Below, piece by piece: positions 13,019 to 19,243 of a stretch of 26,402 nucleotides of DNA. Below the pieces are notes generated by a model. The model searched no databases and was not told the DNA's origin. It worked only from the letters and a program-made list of their open reading frames with translations. The stretch covers positions 1 through 26,402 of IMG/VR virus record IMGVR_UViG_3300048034_000701, one strand, 5' to 3'. Made by a program: the position numbers and the translations under genes. Source of the DNA: a virus. How positions within the stretch are numbered: the stretch's first letter is position 1; each line of letters starts with the position of its first letter.

Positions 13019-13256
13019 AATAGCCCCTCGTGATTACGACGTAAGCATTTTGCAATGCTTCTTTCTCAGCGATTGCGTTTTTATACGCAAATGAATTGCT
13101 GAAGTCAGGGTCAATTTCAGCGGCATCACGGTAATGTTCTGCATCATTATCAAGACGGTTACATTCACGTTGCACTGCCCTGAGTATGCGTTCCATTGCT
13201 TCTTGCCATGGCATATCAATGGAAACTCTATGCGAATTGCTGGGTTGCGTATCCAT
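13017..13256 (-). CDS. Small hypothetical protein at the end of the ArdC unit
   Basis: The start is set at 13256, where GAGGAG lies seven bases upstream of ATG; longer forms from 13277 are possible. The 79 residues are mostly helical and charged (WQEAMERILRAVQRECNRLDNDAEHYRDAAE), with no motif I know. It is the last gene of the leftward unit from 14722, overlaps its upstream neighbour, and ends seven bases from the end of the CI gene. Confidence 0.6.
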   Translation of the reverse strand: MDTQPSNSHRVSIDMPWQEAMERILRAVQRECNRLDNDAEHYRDAAEIDPDFSNSFAYKNAIAEKEALQNAYVVITRGY

Positions 13257-13503
13257 CTCGCATCTCCTCATGCTCATCTTCCATCTTCATTTCAAAGATA
13301 GACATGGCGGCTTTGATACAGTGGTTGGAAGCTGGCGTGTCAGCGCCGAACATTTCTTCAGCAATCTCAGCAAACTGGTCAGGCCATAGATGCTCACCCA
13401 GTCTCATGCCCAGCTTTTCTACATTCACGACCATCTCTTTGCCAGTGGTCGCATAGTGCAGGGCATCAAAGACACCCTGCATTTGCGCTAATTGATGGGT
13501 CAT
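13228..13503 (-). CDS. Hypothetical acidic protein of the ArdC unit
   Basis: A 91-residue protein (KEMVVNVEKLGMRLGEHLWPDQFAEIAEEMFGADTPASNHCIKAAMSIFEMKMEDEHEEM), helical and acidic. Its ATG overlaps the previous stop (ATGA), so it is translationally coupled. No family recognised. Acidic small proteins encoded beside ArdC may be DNA mimics or antirestriction helpers, which is speculation. Confidence 0.65.
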   Translation of the reverse strand: MTHQLAQMQGVFDALHYATTGKEMVVNVEKLGMRLGEHLWPDQFAEIAEEMFGADTPASNHCIKAAMSIFEMKMEDEHEEMRDGYATQQFA

Positions 13504-13871
13504 ACCGCCACTCCTACAATATCGTCATGAGATTCGCGAATACGATAGAGTTTGGCGCGCCCCTTATAAGGTATAGACTCAACGATATAGCCTTCATCGT
13601 TACGAGCGCGGCTCAACAGGTTGATAACTGTTGGCACACCGCACTCCATAAACAAAGCCATCATCTCATAGGTACACCAACCATAACTATTGGCATGCCA
13701 AAGCTTGCCAACATACGCTTTATCTTTTTCACGCATCACAAAAGGCTCAGTTGATTTCGCCTTTTGCTCGGTCTCGGTTTCAGGGCTCAACATATCCATC
13801 AACTTCTGCACCTGCTGAAGTATCAGATTATTATTAAGAACAGGGTCATTTACTTTGGCTAAATTATTCAT
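13500..13871 (-). CDS. Hypothetical protein, possible winged-helix fold
   Basis: A 123-residue protein. The first 50 residues are polar and low in structure; the second half (GKLWHANSYGWCTYEMMALFMECGVPTVINLLSRARNDEGYIVESIPYKGRAKLYRIR) has a helix-helix-strand-strand order like a winged helix with a basic wing. The start overlaps the ArdC stop as ATGA. It could be a regulator of the unit; this is inferred from predicted shape only. Confidence 0.65.
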   Translation of the reverse strand: MNNLAKVNDPVLNNNLILQQVQKLMDMLSPETETEQKAKSTEPFVMREKDKAYVGKLWHANSYGWCTYEMMALFMECGVPTVINLLSRARNDEGYIVESIPYKGRAKLYRIRESHDDIVGVAV

Positions 13872-14722
13872 GATGCTGCCTTCTCCAATCCATCATTATT
13901 GATTGCCATCATGCCGACTATTAAGTCGACAGCTTGTTGCGCCTTAGACGCGGCGCTCATTACATAATCGGTGTCGTTGGATAGTGCTTCCAACCAGTGA
14001 CCTATGTACTGAGCATGGTCATCCCGAACCGTTGGCTCGAGATTACAATGCGCCATCAGAAATGATGCGCCCATCTCGGCGACCAGTTCTTCAAACGCAT
14101 ATCCTTTTTTGTTCTTGATATCGAGGCGGTCGAGGCGTTGCTCGTGACCTGTCCAATGCACAACCTCATGCATGAGGGTGCTGTAGTAATCGATACCAGA
14201 ACGGAAGTCTTCCCACTTGGGCATGAATACTTTATCCATCGCAGGCACATAGCAGGCCATGTCACCCTCGTTTAGATTAACGCCAGTGTTCTTTATGCTG
14301 GCGTCAACCCATGCAACAGGCTGGTCTGGGTTGTGATAGTCACCTATCTTTGGATAGAATTTGTCATCCAAACCTGTCATGTCACCGCAGTTAAACACGT
14401 TGTATAACTTGGCAGACCAGTATCCATCACGGTCATCAGTTGCTTCTGTGTAACCAGACCATACAATCTTGGTGTGCTTTGAACCCTTGTTCAATTTGCC
14501 ACCAAGCTGTTGCATCTGATTCCAAGTCATCCAATTTGGATTGGGTCTGTCTGCCAACCACAACAACAATATATTTATACCGCGATATGGTTTGCCAATT
14601 GAACGCATGGGCAGTGAGAACCCACCACCATTGAAGGGCTTAATCCATGGGCGCACACCCTGTTTAAGCTGTGACATTATCTGCTCTGTCACATGAGCCT
14701 TGGTCTTTGCAGTGAAACTCAT
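13868..14722 (-). CDS. ArdC-like antirestriction protein (ssDNA-binding plus zincin domain)
   Basis: ATG 14722 follows GGAGAAT. Of 284 residues, 1-125 match the ArdC N-terminal domain (TEQIMSQLKQGVRPWIKPF, KPYRGINILLLW, MTWNQMQQLGGKLNKGSKHTKIVW), which binds single-strand DNA. The C-terminal zincin-like part has HEVVH at 185-189 followed by WTGH and a helix with acidic third-ligand candidates (FEELVAEMGASF, 210-221). ArdC of plasmids shields incoming DNA from restriction, so the phage may use it on entry or induction. It has its own promoter with an operator in the spacer and leads a four-gene coupled unit. Confidence 0.9.
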   Translation of the reverse strand: MSFTAKTKAHVTEQIMSQLKQGVRPWIKPFNGGGFSLPMRSIGKPYRGINILLLWLADRPNPNWMTWNQMQQLGGKLNKGSKHTKIVWSGYTEATDDRDGYWSAKLYNVFNCGDMTGLDDKFYPKIGDYHNPDQPVAWVDASIKNTGVNLNEGDMACYVPAMDKVFMPKWEDFRSGIDYYSTLMHEVVHWTGHEQRLDRLDIKNKKGYAFEELVAEMGASFLMAHCNLEPTVRDDHAQYIGHWLEALSNDTDYVMSAASKAQQAVDLIVGMMAINNDGLEKAAS

Positions 14723-14740
14723 GATATATTCTCCTTCTCT

Positions 14741-14769
14741 ATGGTACTGCAATAATGCACCAGTTACAA
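14741..14769 (-). promoter_or_regulatory. Promoter and operator of the ArdC unit
   Basis: Minus strand: -35 TTGTAA (14769-14764), 17 bases, -10 TACCAT (14746-14741), RNA start about twelve bases before ATG 14722. The spacer holds TGCATTATTGCA (14759-14748), of the TGCA-N4-TGCA family. A looser TGCA-N6-TGCA pair lies upstream at 14778-14791. Confidence 0.5.
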
Positions 14770-14802
14770 CCAATTACTGCAACTAAATGCATTCAATTCG
14801 TC

Positions 14803-14973
14803 GCGGCTTTTCTAGCGAGCCGCTACAACACGCACTCACAGGAGGGGGGTTCGGCAGTGGGGCAAGCGCTGCCGCCCAAGGGCGATAGCCCCTGGGCGGC
14901 ACGCTGGGAGGAAACCTATGAGGATTTAAAGACCCCCGCGCGCCCGCCGCCGGCGGACGAGCGCGATTTTTTT
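14803..14973 (+). ncRNA. GC-rich structured segment ending in a rightward terminator
   Basis: Reading rightward: hairpin GCGGCT/AGCCGC (14803-14823); CGGCAG/CTGCCG (14852-14874); an 8-bp stem GCCGCCCA/TGGGCGGC (14871-14900) with an inner GGGC-GATA-GCCC; then CGCGC/GCGCG (14937-14965) enclosing CCGCCGGCGG, followed by seven T (14967-14973). The first two stems partly exclude each other with the third. The final hairpin with T-run would end an RNA transcribed against both flanking genes. No gene is evident in 14723-15031. A clear promoter is not seen, so a small RNA is only a candidate. Confidence 0.45.
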
Positions 14974-14977
14974 GCCC

Positions 14978-15044
14978 AAAAAAATACCCCCCAACCATTC
15001 GGCTGGGGGGCTGATGCCTGCTCGAAGGTGGCTAAGCCACCTTC
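14978..15044 (-). terminator. Double terminator of the 15622-15032 gene
   Basis: The 9-bp perfect hairpin GAAGGTGGC/GCCACCTTC (15024-15044) spans the stop codon. Next, leftward, comes CCCCCCAGCC-GAAT-GGTTGGGGGG (15010-14987) followed by TATTTTTTT (14986-14978), a textbook intrinsic terminator on the minus strand. Confidence 0.88.
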
Positions 15045-15622
15045 TTACGAGCAAGCCTTGCGGCTTTTGCATCCGCGCTTGATACGCGTGGTCTATCATC
15101 GGACACTTTACGCTCAAACATCTGAGGGCATAGTGTATTCCAGAACCAGTCTGAACCATAATCTTCATGCAGTTTTCCATCACCCCAGCATAGGTCTTCT
15201 ATGACAGTGTTGAAATAATCCACCATGAAATGAAACTCCGACACGCGGTTTTGAAATCCAGACACCGCCCGCCCAACTGCGTTTGGCAGGGCTTCAATAT
15301 CTGCATCTGATGTGAAGTAGAAAGGATCGAACGTTTCCATATTAGCCTGAACATATTCAAGGCCGTTCAAATAGTCGCGAGCTTTGACAACATTCTTTGC
15401 GGCTTGGTCAACCAGTCTGCCAACTGAGAACTTTGTATTCGCATTGTATCGCGGGTTCACCTCACCTGATGCTTGGTTATATGACATTTCCTCTGGTTGC
15501 AACTCGGTAAACTGGAAGCTCTGGTTAAACAACGTTTCAGCGGGCGAGATTGCCTGTAGTTCTTCAATCTGCTTTTTAAGTTCTACGATTTCGTTTTGCA
15601 TTTCTGTTTTTGTCTGTGTCAT
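15032..15622 (-). CDS. Hypothetical protein with N-terminal coiled coil
   Basis: ATG 15622 follows GGAGAAT at normal spacing. Of 196 residues, about 3-28 form a short coiled coil (TKTEMQNEIVELKKQIEELQ). The middle is mixed and acidic-aromatic (NQSFQFTELQPEEMSYNQ, FDPFYFTSDADIEALP, FHFMVDYFNTVIEDLCWGDG), and the end is basic (AKAARLARKKVA). I recognise no family. It stands alone between two hairpin-rich non-coding segments, with a double terminator after it and a 13-base palindrome (ACCCAAATTGGGT, 15650-15662) upstream. It may act with the structured RNA next to it, but this is inference from place. Confidence 0.7.
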   Translation of the reverse strand: MTQTKTEMQNEIVELKKQIEELQAISPAETLFNQSFQFTELQPEEMSYNQASGEVNPRYNANTKFSVGRLVDQAAKNVVKARDYLNGLEYVQANMETFDPFYFTSDADIEALPNAVGRAVSGFQNRVSEFHFMVDYFNTVIEDLCWGDGKLHEDYGSDWFWNTLCPQMFERKVSDDRPRVSSADAKAARLARKKVA

Positions 15623-15649
15623 CTTATTCTCCAATCTATGACAGTTATT

Positions 15650-16141
15650 ACCCAAATTGGGTATGGGGTTTGAACGCCCCGTTCATAACCCCTGCCCCTC
15701 GGCGAGAGCGAGGGGGGAATCAGTCAACCCCTTGCTCCCAGCGGGAGTCCCCGCAAGGGGAGGGATTGACTGAGGGGGGGTAGGCTACCCCCTTACTTAA
15801 TAACAAGTAATAGTATCTGACTACCTTCTGTAGCCACATACTCTTCTTATTATAAAGCCCGAAGAAACACTGCCCAATGACCCCGACGGGGCTTGTTAAA
15901 TAAAGCAAACAAGCACGAGGGTCACACTAGCCCTGCATTACAGCAGGGCGTGGGATACGTGTCTTTTTGCTTTATTTAATCATTGGGTTGTGTTTCCGCC
16001 CCATGCAACTCCCCCCTTGCTACCCGCAAGAGGGATAGTTACCCGCATGGGCAGAGACTCGCCATGCGAGGCTCTGTGGAGCTTAGACGGAGTCTTAGCG
16101 GAATATAGCCCGACCCCCCCATCGAGGGGGGGGCTTGCTAT
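15650..16141. ncRNA. Candidate large structured RNA (about 490 nt, about 12 hairpins)
   Basis: No convincing gene lies here, and nearly every base can be placed in a local stem. In order: 15665-15692 (GGGGTT/AACCCC around GAACG/CGTTC); 15695-15715 (CCCCTCG/CGAGGGG); 15721-15772 (CAGTCAA/TTGACTG, CCCCTTGC/GCAAGGGG, inner CTCCC/GGGAG); 15776-15792 (GGGGGTA/TACCCCC); 15793-15810 (TTACTT/AAGTAA); 15812-15842 (AGTAT, CTAC / GTAG, ATACT); 15864-15996, a long arm of 7+8+14 bp with two side hairpins; 16000-16051; 16052-16076 (CAGAG, CTCGC / GCGAG, CTCTG); 16081-16099; 16105-16141 (ATAGC, C7 / G8, GCTAT). Stems with matched interruptions on both arms are typical of RNA. The strand is not settled. No match to a named class is claimed. 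Confidence 0.6.
15864..15996. repeat. Long interrupted inverted repeat within the structured region
   Basis: Left arm GAAACAC (15864-15870), CCCAATGA (15873-15880), TTAAATAAAGCAAA (15896-15909); right arm TTTGCTTTATTTAA (15966-15979), TCATTGGG (15980-15987), GTGTTTC (15990-15996). That is 29 bp with one 2x2 mismatch and one side hairpin (CCCC-GAC-GGGG) on the left arm. The apex carries CCCTGC-ATTACA-GCAGGG (15931-15948). Confidence 0.85.
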
Positions 16142-16200
16142 TATGTGCGTTGACACCCAGTTGTGGACTATCCCATAAAGGGGGGGAACACAAGGGGGGG
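16141..16200 (+). promoter_or_regulatory. Promoter of the packaging unit and paired G7 tracts
   Basis: TTATGTGCG (16141-16149) runs into a consensus -35 TTGACA (16150-16155), an 18-base spacer and a -10 CATAAA (16174-16179). Two runs of seven G (about 16180-16186 and 16194-16200) follow, just before the small terminase gene. They may slow polymerase, form a quadruplex, or belong to the packaging recognition site, which often lies at terS. Confidence 0.5.
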
Positions 16201-16219
16201 TTCAACAACGGAGACCTGT

Positions 16220-16600
16220 ATGAACGACATAGTAAATCCTCGTAAACTGACAGCCAAGCAGAGTGCATTGGTTGATGCGCTCGTAGCAAACGGGTGTAGT
16301 ATCACGGAAGCCGCTGGCTTGGCTGGCTACGCTGACGGAGAGGCTGGAAGAGTCACAGCCAGCAAGACTTTGCGACTGCCGCATGTACAAGCGTACATGA
16401 TGCAGGCTGTGGCTGAGAGCCTTGGTCAGTCTGCTACGATTGCCGCACACAGGTTGCTCGACCTAGCTAAGGGGGCTAGGTCGGAGTATGTCCAGCTCGA
16501 GGCGAGCAAAGACATACTCAATCGGGCGGGCTTTGCCCCACCCGATAAGCAACTTAGGCTCAATGCTGGGGAAATATCTGTATCGATTGACCTAGGTTGA
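16220..16600 (+). CDS. terS: Terminase small subunit
   Basis: ATG 16220 is chosen because GGAG lies eight bases upstream and the domain begins there; an ATG at 16163 would add a G-tract-coded extension. The 126 residues start with an HTH typical of small terminases (LTAKQSALVDALVANGCSITEAAGLAGYADGEAGRVTASKTLRLPHVQAYM), followed by a helical oligomerisation part (LLDLAKGARSEYVQLEASKDILNRAGF) and a short beta end. It would recognise the packaging site and load the large subunit, which lies eight genes downstream rather than next to it. Confidence 0.85.
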   Translation: MNDIVNPRKLTAKQSALVDALVANGCSITEAAGLAGYADGEAGRVTASKTLRLPHVQAYMMQAVAESLGQSATIAAHRLLDLAKGARSEYVQLEASKDILNRAGFAPPDKQLRLNAGEISVSIDLG

Positions 16601-16717
16601 TAGGGGGGGAGGAAAAAGCTAGCGCCTCCGTCGACCCCCCGTCCTACTCTCAGATTATTTCCGCCAAGGTTCGGTTTGTGCGTTGAGCCTTCATAGCTGT
16701 TTTGCACATATTGCAAC
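16601..16717 (+). promoter_or_regulatory. Intergenic segment with G-rich hairpin and promoter-like motif
   Basis: GGGGGG (16604-16609) can pair with CCCCCC (16635-16640), or GGAGG with CCTCC inside it, giving a hairpin after terS without a T-run. Next is TTTGTGCG (16675-16682) joined to a -35-like TTGAGC (16683-16688), 18 bases, and CATATT (16707-16712). TTGCACATATTGCAA, a looser relative of the operator dyad, overlaps this -10. No ribosome-binding site is seen before ATG 16718, so the RNA may be nearly leaderless. Confidence 0.45.
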
Positions 16718-17464
16718 ATGGCTAAAGAACCCGACATCACATCTTCTTATGGGCAGGGAGTATTAAACTCCCTCATGCCTCAGCATATACAGGCGCAAGG
16801 TGAGGCTATCACTGAGCGTGATATGGCTGGCGAGGCTATAGAGATGCTTCGTTTAATATCTGGAACGTTATATCCTGAACTTGAAGAAGACGAGATTGGG
16901 GTTATTGATTATAGCGACCTCTCAAAAATTTTAGGTGTAGAAAGCGCTGAAGGATTACCGCAAGGGCAAATGCAGGTAAGTAAGCGCAATGGTAGATACC
17001 TCATTACCGATGACTACCCTTTTCAAGCAAACGGTGGTCAGAATCTTGTGGAAGATTTTGAGGGGGATGACCTTCGCACTGGCGACACATACAAGATGCG
17101 CGATTGGGCAAGGGGTGTATTGAACACATCTGACAACAAGAATTATATGCAGGTGACAATACCTGACGAGCCTTCTGTTGTTGATATCGATTACGATGAC
17201 CCTTTTCATGGCGTGTACTATGGAGAGATGACCAACGCTCGCCAGAAGCAGTTCAAGCAATATGCTAGCGGCATTATTGACAACTTCTTTTCCACAATCA
17301 AAGCACCCATAGAATATTTTGATGACGACAACTTAATGAGGCGTGGCAATACCTATACCCCTATAGGCGATACAAATTACCGCAGAGACAAACGGAGAAA
17401 AGATTCGGGTAGTTTAAAGAAACGTTTTGACACCTTGCTCAACCAGATAGGGGGGCTTGGTTAA
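16718..17464 (+). CDS. Hypothetical acidic protein of the packaging unit
   Basis: A 248-residue protein, acidic overall, with a basic last 35 residues (NYRRDKRRKDSGSLKKRFDTLL). There are no cysteines, membrane spans or motifs I know; the DYPFQANGGQNLVEDFEGDDLRTGDTYKMRDWARGVL and YDDPFHGVYYGEMTNARQKQF stretches look like a soluble alpha/beta protein. It is coupled to the next gene by a one-base overlap. Lying between TerS and TerL in a cluster of small proteins, it is probably a virion or packaging component. Confidence 0.7.
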   Translation: MAKEPDITSSYGQGVLNSLMPQHIQAQGEAITERDMAGEAIEMLRLISGTLYPELEEDEIGVIDYSDLSKILGVESAEGLPQGQMQVSKRNGRYLITDDYPFQANGGQNLVEDFEGDDLRTGDTYKMRDWARGVLNTSDNKNYMQVTIPDEPSVVDIDYDDPFHGVYYGEMTNARQKQFKQYASGIIDNFFSTIKAPIEYFDDDNLMRRGNTYTPIGDTNYRRDKRRKDSGSLKKRFDTLLNQIGGLG

Positions 17465-17799
17465 TGACTACACCAGCATGGACGCGGAGCGCTGGTAAGA
17501 ATCCTAAAGGCGGATTGAACCAGCAGGGCAGAGATTCCTACCGCACCAAAAGCGGCAAGAAGGGAAACCTAAAGCCACCTGTAAAGAAGACGGCAACCAC
17601 GCCTGCACAATTAAGAAGGAAGGGTAGCTTCCTTGTAAGAATGGGGTCCGCCAATGGGCCTCTTAAAGACGAGAAGGGTAGACCAACTCGTTTAAAACTG
17701 TCGCTTATTGCTTGGGGGCATAATGGCGACAAGGCTTCTGCGGTTGCGAAAGGCCGCAGGTTACTTGAACGGTATAAAGCTAAAAAGGATAAGGCATGA
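17464..17799 (+). CDS. DUF6321-like small basic protein
   Basis: A 111-residue, very basic protein. TTPAWTRSAGKNPKGGLNQQGRDSYRTKSGKKGNLKPPVK, then RRKGSFLVRMGSANGPLKDEKGRPTRLKLSLIAWG match the pattern I know as DUF6321 from phages of aquatic bacteria. The function of the family is not established. The positive charge suggests contact with DNA, perhaps packaged with the genome. Overlaps its neighbours at both ends (TAATG and ATGA types). Confidence 0.75.
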   Translation: MTTPAWTRSAGKNPKGGLNQQGRDSYRTKSGKKGNLKPPVKKTATTPAQLRRKGSFLVRMGSANGPLKDEKGRPTRLKLSLIAWGHNGDKASAVAKGRRLLERYKAKKDKA

Positions 17800-18290
17800 G
17801 TTATACAGTAAAGAAGGGTGACACCCTATCGCAGATTGCGAAGCGCAAGGGCATCACATTACGCGCACTGATTGCGGCTAACCCCAAGATTAAGAACGCA
17901 AATAAAATAAGCATTGGGCAGAGCATCAATGTTCCGTCTACTAAAGCAGTGTCTTCTGAAAAGAAAGATGGTGTGCAGACCGTAAGTGTAAAAGGGAAAG
18001 TTGCAGGTTCAAAATCAAACAACCCTTACAAGCGTATGTCTCAGACTCAAATGAACATGATGAATGCAAAGAATAAGAACGAGGGCGCACAAGAATCTGT
18101 CACTCGTTCTATTCGCCAAGCTGTTAAGCAGGGTGCTGAAAGTCGTGATGATGACGCGGCAAGAAAAACTAAAGACCCTCGCGGTGAAGTTGCGGCAATG
18201 AAAGAAAAAGCCGAACGTGCAAAAGCGGCTTATAAGCGTCGCAAAAAGAAATCAATGTTGCGCGGCAGAAATAAAGGACGCAACAGCTAA
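17796..18290 (+). CDS. LysM-domain protein with a basic tail
   Basis: Residues 3-47 are a full LysM domain (YTVKKGDTLSQIAKRKGITLRALIAANPKI ... ISIGQSINVP), which binds peptidoglycan. The rest of the 164 residues is a basic, disordered stretch ending in KAAYKRRKKKSMLRGRNKGRNS. There is no signal peptide or hydrolase domain. A virion protein that touches the cell wall during entry would fit; a link to lysis is less likely, given the distance from the lysozyme gene. Confidence 0.82.
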   Translation: MSYTVKKGDTLSQIAKRKGITLRALIAANPKIKNANKISIGQSINVPSTKAVSSEKKDGVQTVSVKGKVAGSKSNNPYKRMSQTQMNMMNAKNKNEGAQESVTRSIRQAVKQGAESRDDDAARKTKDPRGEVAAMKEKAERAKAAYKRRKKKSMLRGRNKGRNS

Positions 18291-18391
18291 TGGCTAAGAA
18301 ACCTATAAAGAAGGCGACAGCAAAGCCTGTCGCCCAACCTGTTAAACAACCGCGTAAGCCTGCGTCTGGTTCTTACTCACGGGGATACTGA
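18290..18391 (+). CDS. 33-residue Lys/Pro-rich peptide
   Basis: A short ORF coupled at both ends (TAATG before, TGATG after). The product begins MAKKPIKKATAKPVAQPV, rich in Lys, Ala and Pro with no acidic residue, and ends SGSYSRGY. The one-base overlaps on both sides and the fit in a run of basic small proteins support it as real. It may bind DNA or RNA. Function unknown. Confidence 0.55.
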   Translation: MAKKPIKKATAKPVAQPVKQPRKPASGSYSRGY

Positions 18392-18558
18392 TGGCTGTAA
18401 ATGCGGCTGGTAATTATACAAAACCGAAAATGCGTAAAACTCTTTTTAACCGCATCAAGGCTGGCAACAAGGGCGGGTCTAGTGGTCAGTGGAGTGCGAG
18501 AAAAGCGCAGATGTTAGCCAAAGCTTATAAAGCAAAGGGAGGCGGGTATACTAGCTAA
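18391..18558 (+). CDS. 55-residue basic protein conserved in marine phages
   Basis: A short ORF from ATG 18391 to TAA 18558, overlapping both neighbours by one base. It reads MAVNAAGNYTKPKMRK, then FNRIKAGNKGGSSGQWSARK and MLAKAYKAKGGGY. I recall near-identical small proteins beside terminase genes in marine podoviruses, but no function. The GGxxGQWSARKAQ pattern is characteristic. Confidence 0.72.
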   Translation: MAVNAAGNYTKPKMRKTLFNRIKAGNKGGSSGQWSARKAQMLAKAYKAKGGGYTS

Positions 18559-18998
18559 TGTTAGCAGAACTGGCCGCGATAAATGGTGCGTTTGCAATTA
18601 TCAAGACGACTGTTGCGAACGGGAAGGAGCTTGCCAGTGCAGGGAAGGCGATATCCGATTTTGTAAATGCAAAAGAAGAATTGCAGAACAGGCAACGCAA
18701 GAAGAAAGCTAGTGTATTTGGCAATGACTTTGAGGAGTTTATGGCACTCGAGAAAGTCAAACAACAAGAAGCAGACCTGCAAAGCTGGATGCAGTTATAT
18801 GGCAGGGCAGGTCTGTGGCCTGATTGGGTAAAGTTTCAAGCAGAGGCGCGTAAGCAAAGGCAAATTGCGCTACGCGAGAGAGCAAAAAAGAAAGAAGAAC
18901 TCAAAGAAGCGGTAGGTATTTTTGCTTTGGTTTTGATTTCGGCCTTAATTGTTTTGGGAATGGCATACTTTTTAGCGAGAAAGAAAGCATGGCTTTAA
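18558..18998 (+). CDS. Coiled-coil protein with C-terminal membrane anchor
   Basis: A 146-residue protein. The N-terminus is mildly apolar (LAELAAINGAFAIIKTTVANG), the middle is a long charged helix (AKEELQNRQRKKKAS ... EARKQRQIALRERAKKKEELKE), and residues about 118-138 form a membrane span (VGIFALVLISALIVLGMAYFL), followed by ARKKAWL. Similar proteins stand before TerL in several marine podoviruses. The tail-anchored form could place it in the host inner membrane or in the entry apparatus. Function unknown. Confidence 0.72.
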   Translation: MLAELAAINGAFAIIKTTVANGKELASAGKAISDFVNAKEELQNRQRKKKASVFGNDFEEFMALEKVKQQEADLQSWMQLYGRAGLWPDWVKFQAEARKQRQIALRERAKKKEELKEAVGIFALVLISALIVLGMAYFLARKKAWL

Positions 18999-19243
18999 GA
19001 CCTTCACAAGAATCTCTTAAAAAATGGACTAAGCAAGAGTGGCAAACCAAGAGCGGCAAAAACTCCACTCAAGGTAAAGGCGCAACAGGTGAACGGTATC
19101 TTCCCAAAAGTGCAATAAAATCTTTATCGGCCTCTGAGTATGCGGCTTCTACTGCTGCAAAACGCAAAGCGATTAAGAAGGGTGTCCAACATTCAAAGCA
19201 ACCTCAGAACGTTGCTAAAAAAACAAAGGCGCACCGCACATGA
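18989..19243 (+). CDS. DUF5872-like small basic protein
   Basis: An 84-residue protein: LKKWTKQEWQTKSGKNSTQGKGATGERYLPKSAIKSLSASEYAASTAAKRKAIKKG ... SKQPQNVAKKTKAHR. This is the pattern I know as DUF5872, found in phages and large viruses without a known function. It overlaps the previous gene by 10 bases and the next by four (ATGA). Strong positive charge again suggests nucleic-acid contact. Confidence 0.78.
   Translation: MALRPSQESLKKWTKQEWQTKSGKNSTQGKGATGERYLPKSAIKSLSASEYAASTAAKRKAIKKGVQHSKQPQNVAKKTKAHRT

Noticed and set aside
14755-15204. 149-residue plus-strand frame
   Set aside because: It crosses the GC-rich hairpins and the terminators and then runs antisense to the 196-residue gene; composition is odd and no start site is supported.
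15720-16178. Short frames of about 60 residues within the hairpin-rich segment
   Set aside because: Proline- and glycine-rich by-products of G and C runs, without ribosome-binding sites; strong RNA-like pairing explains the segment better.
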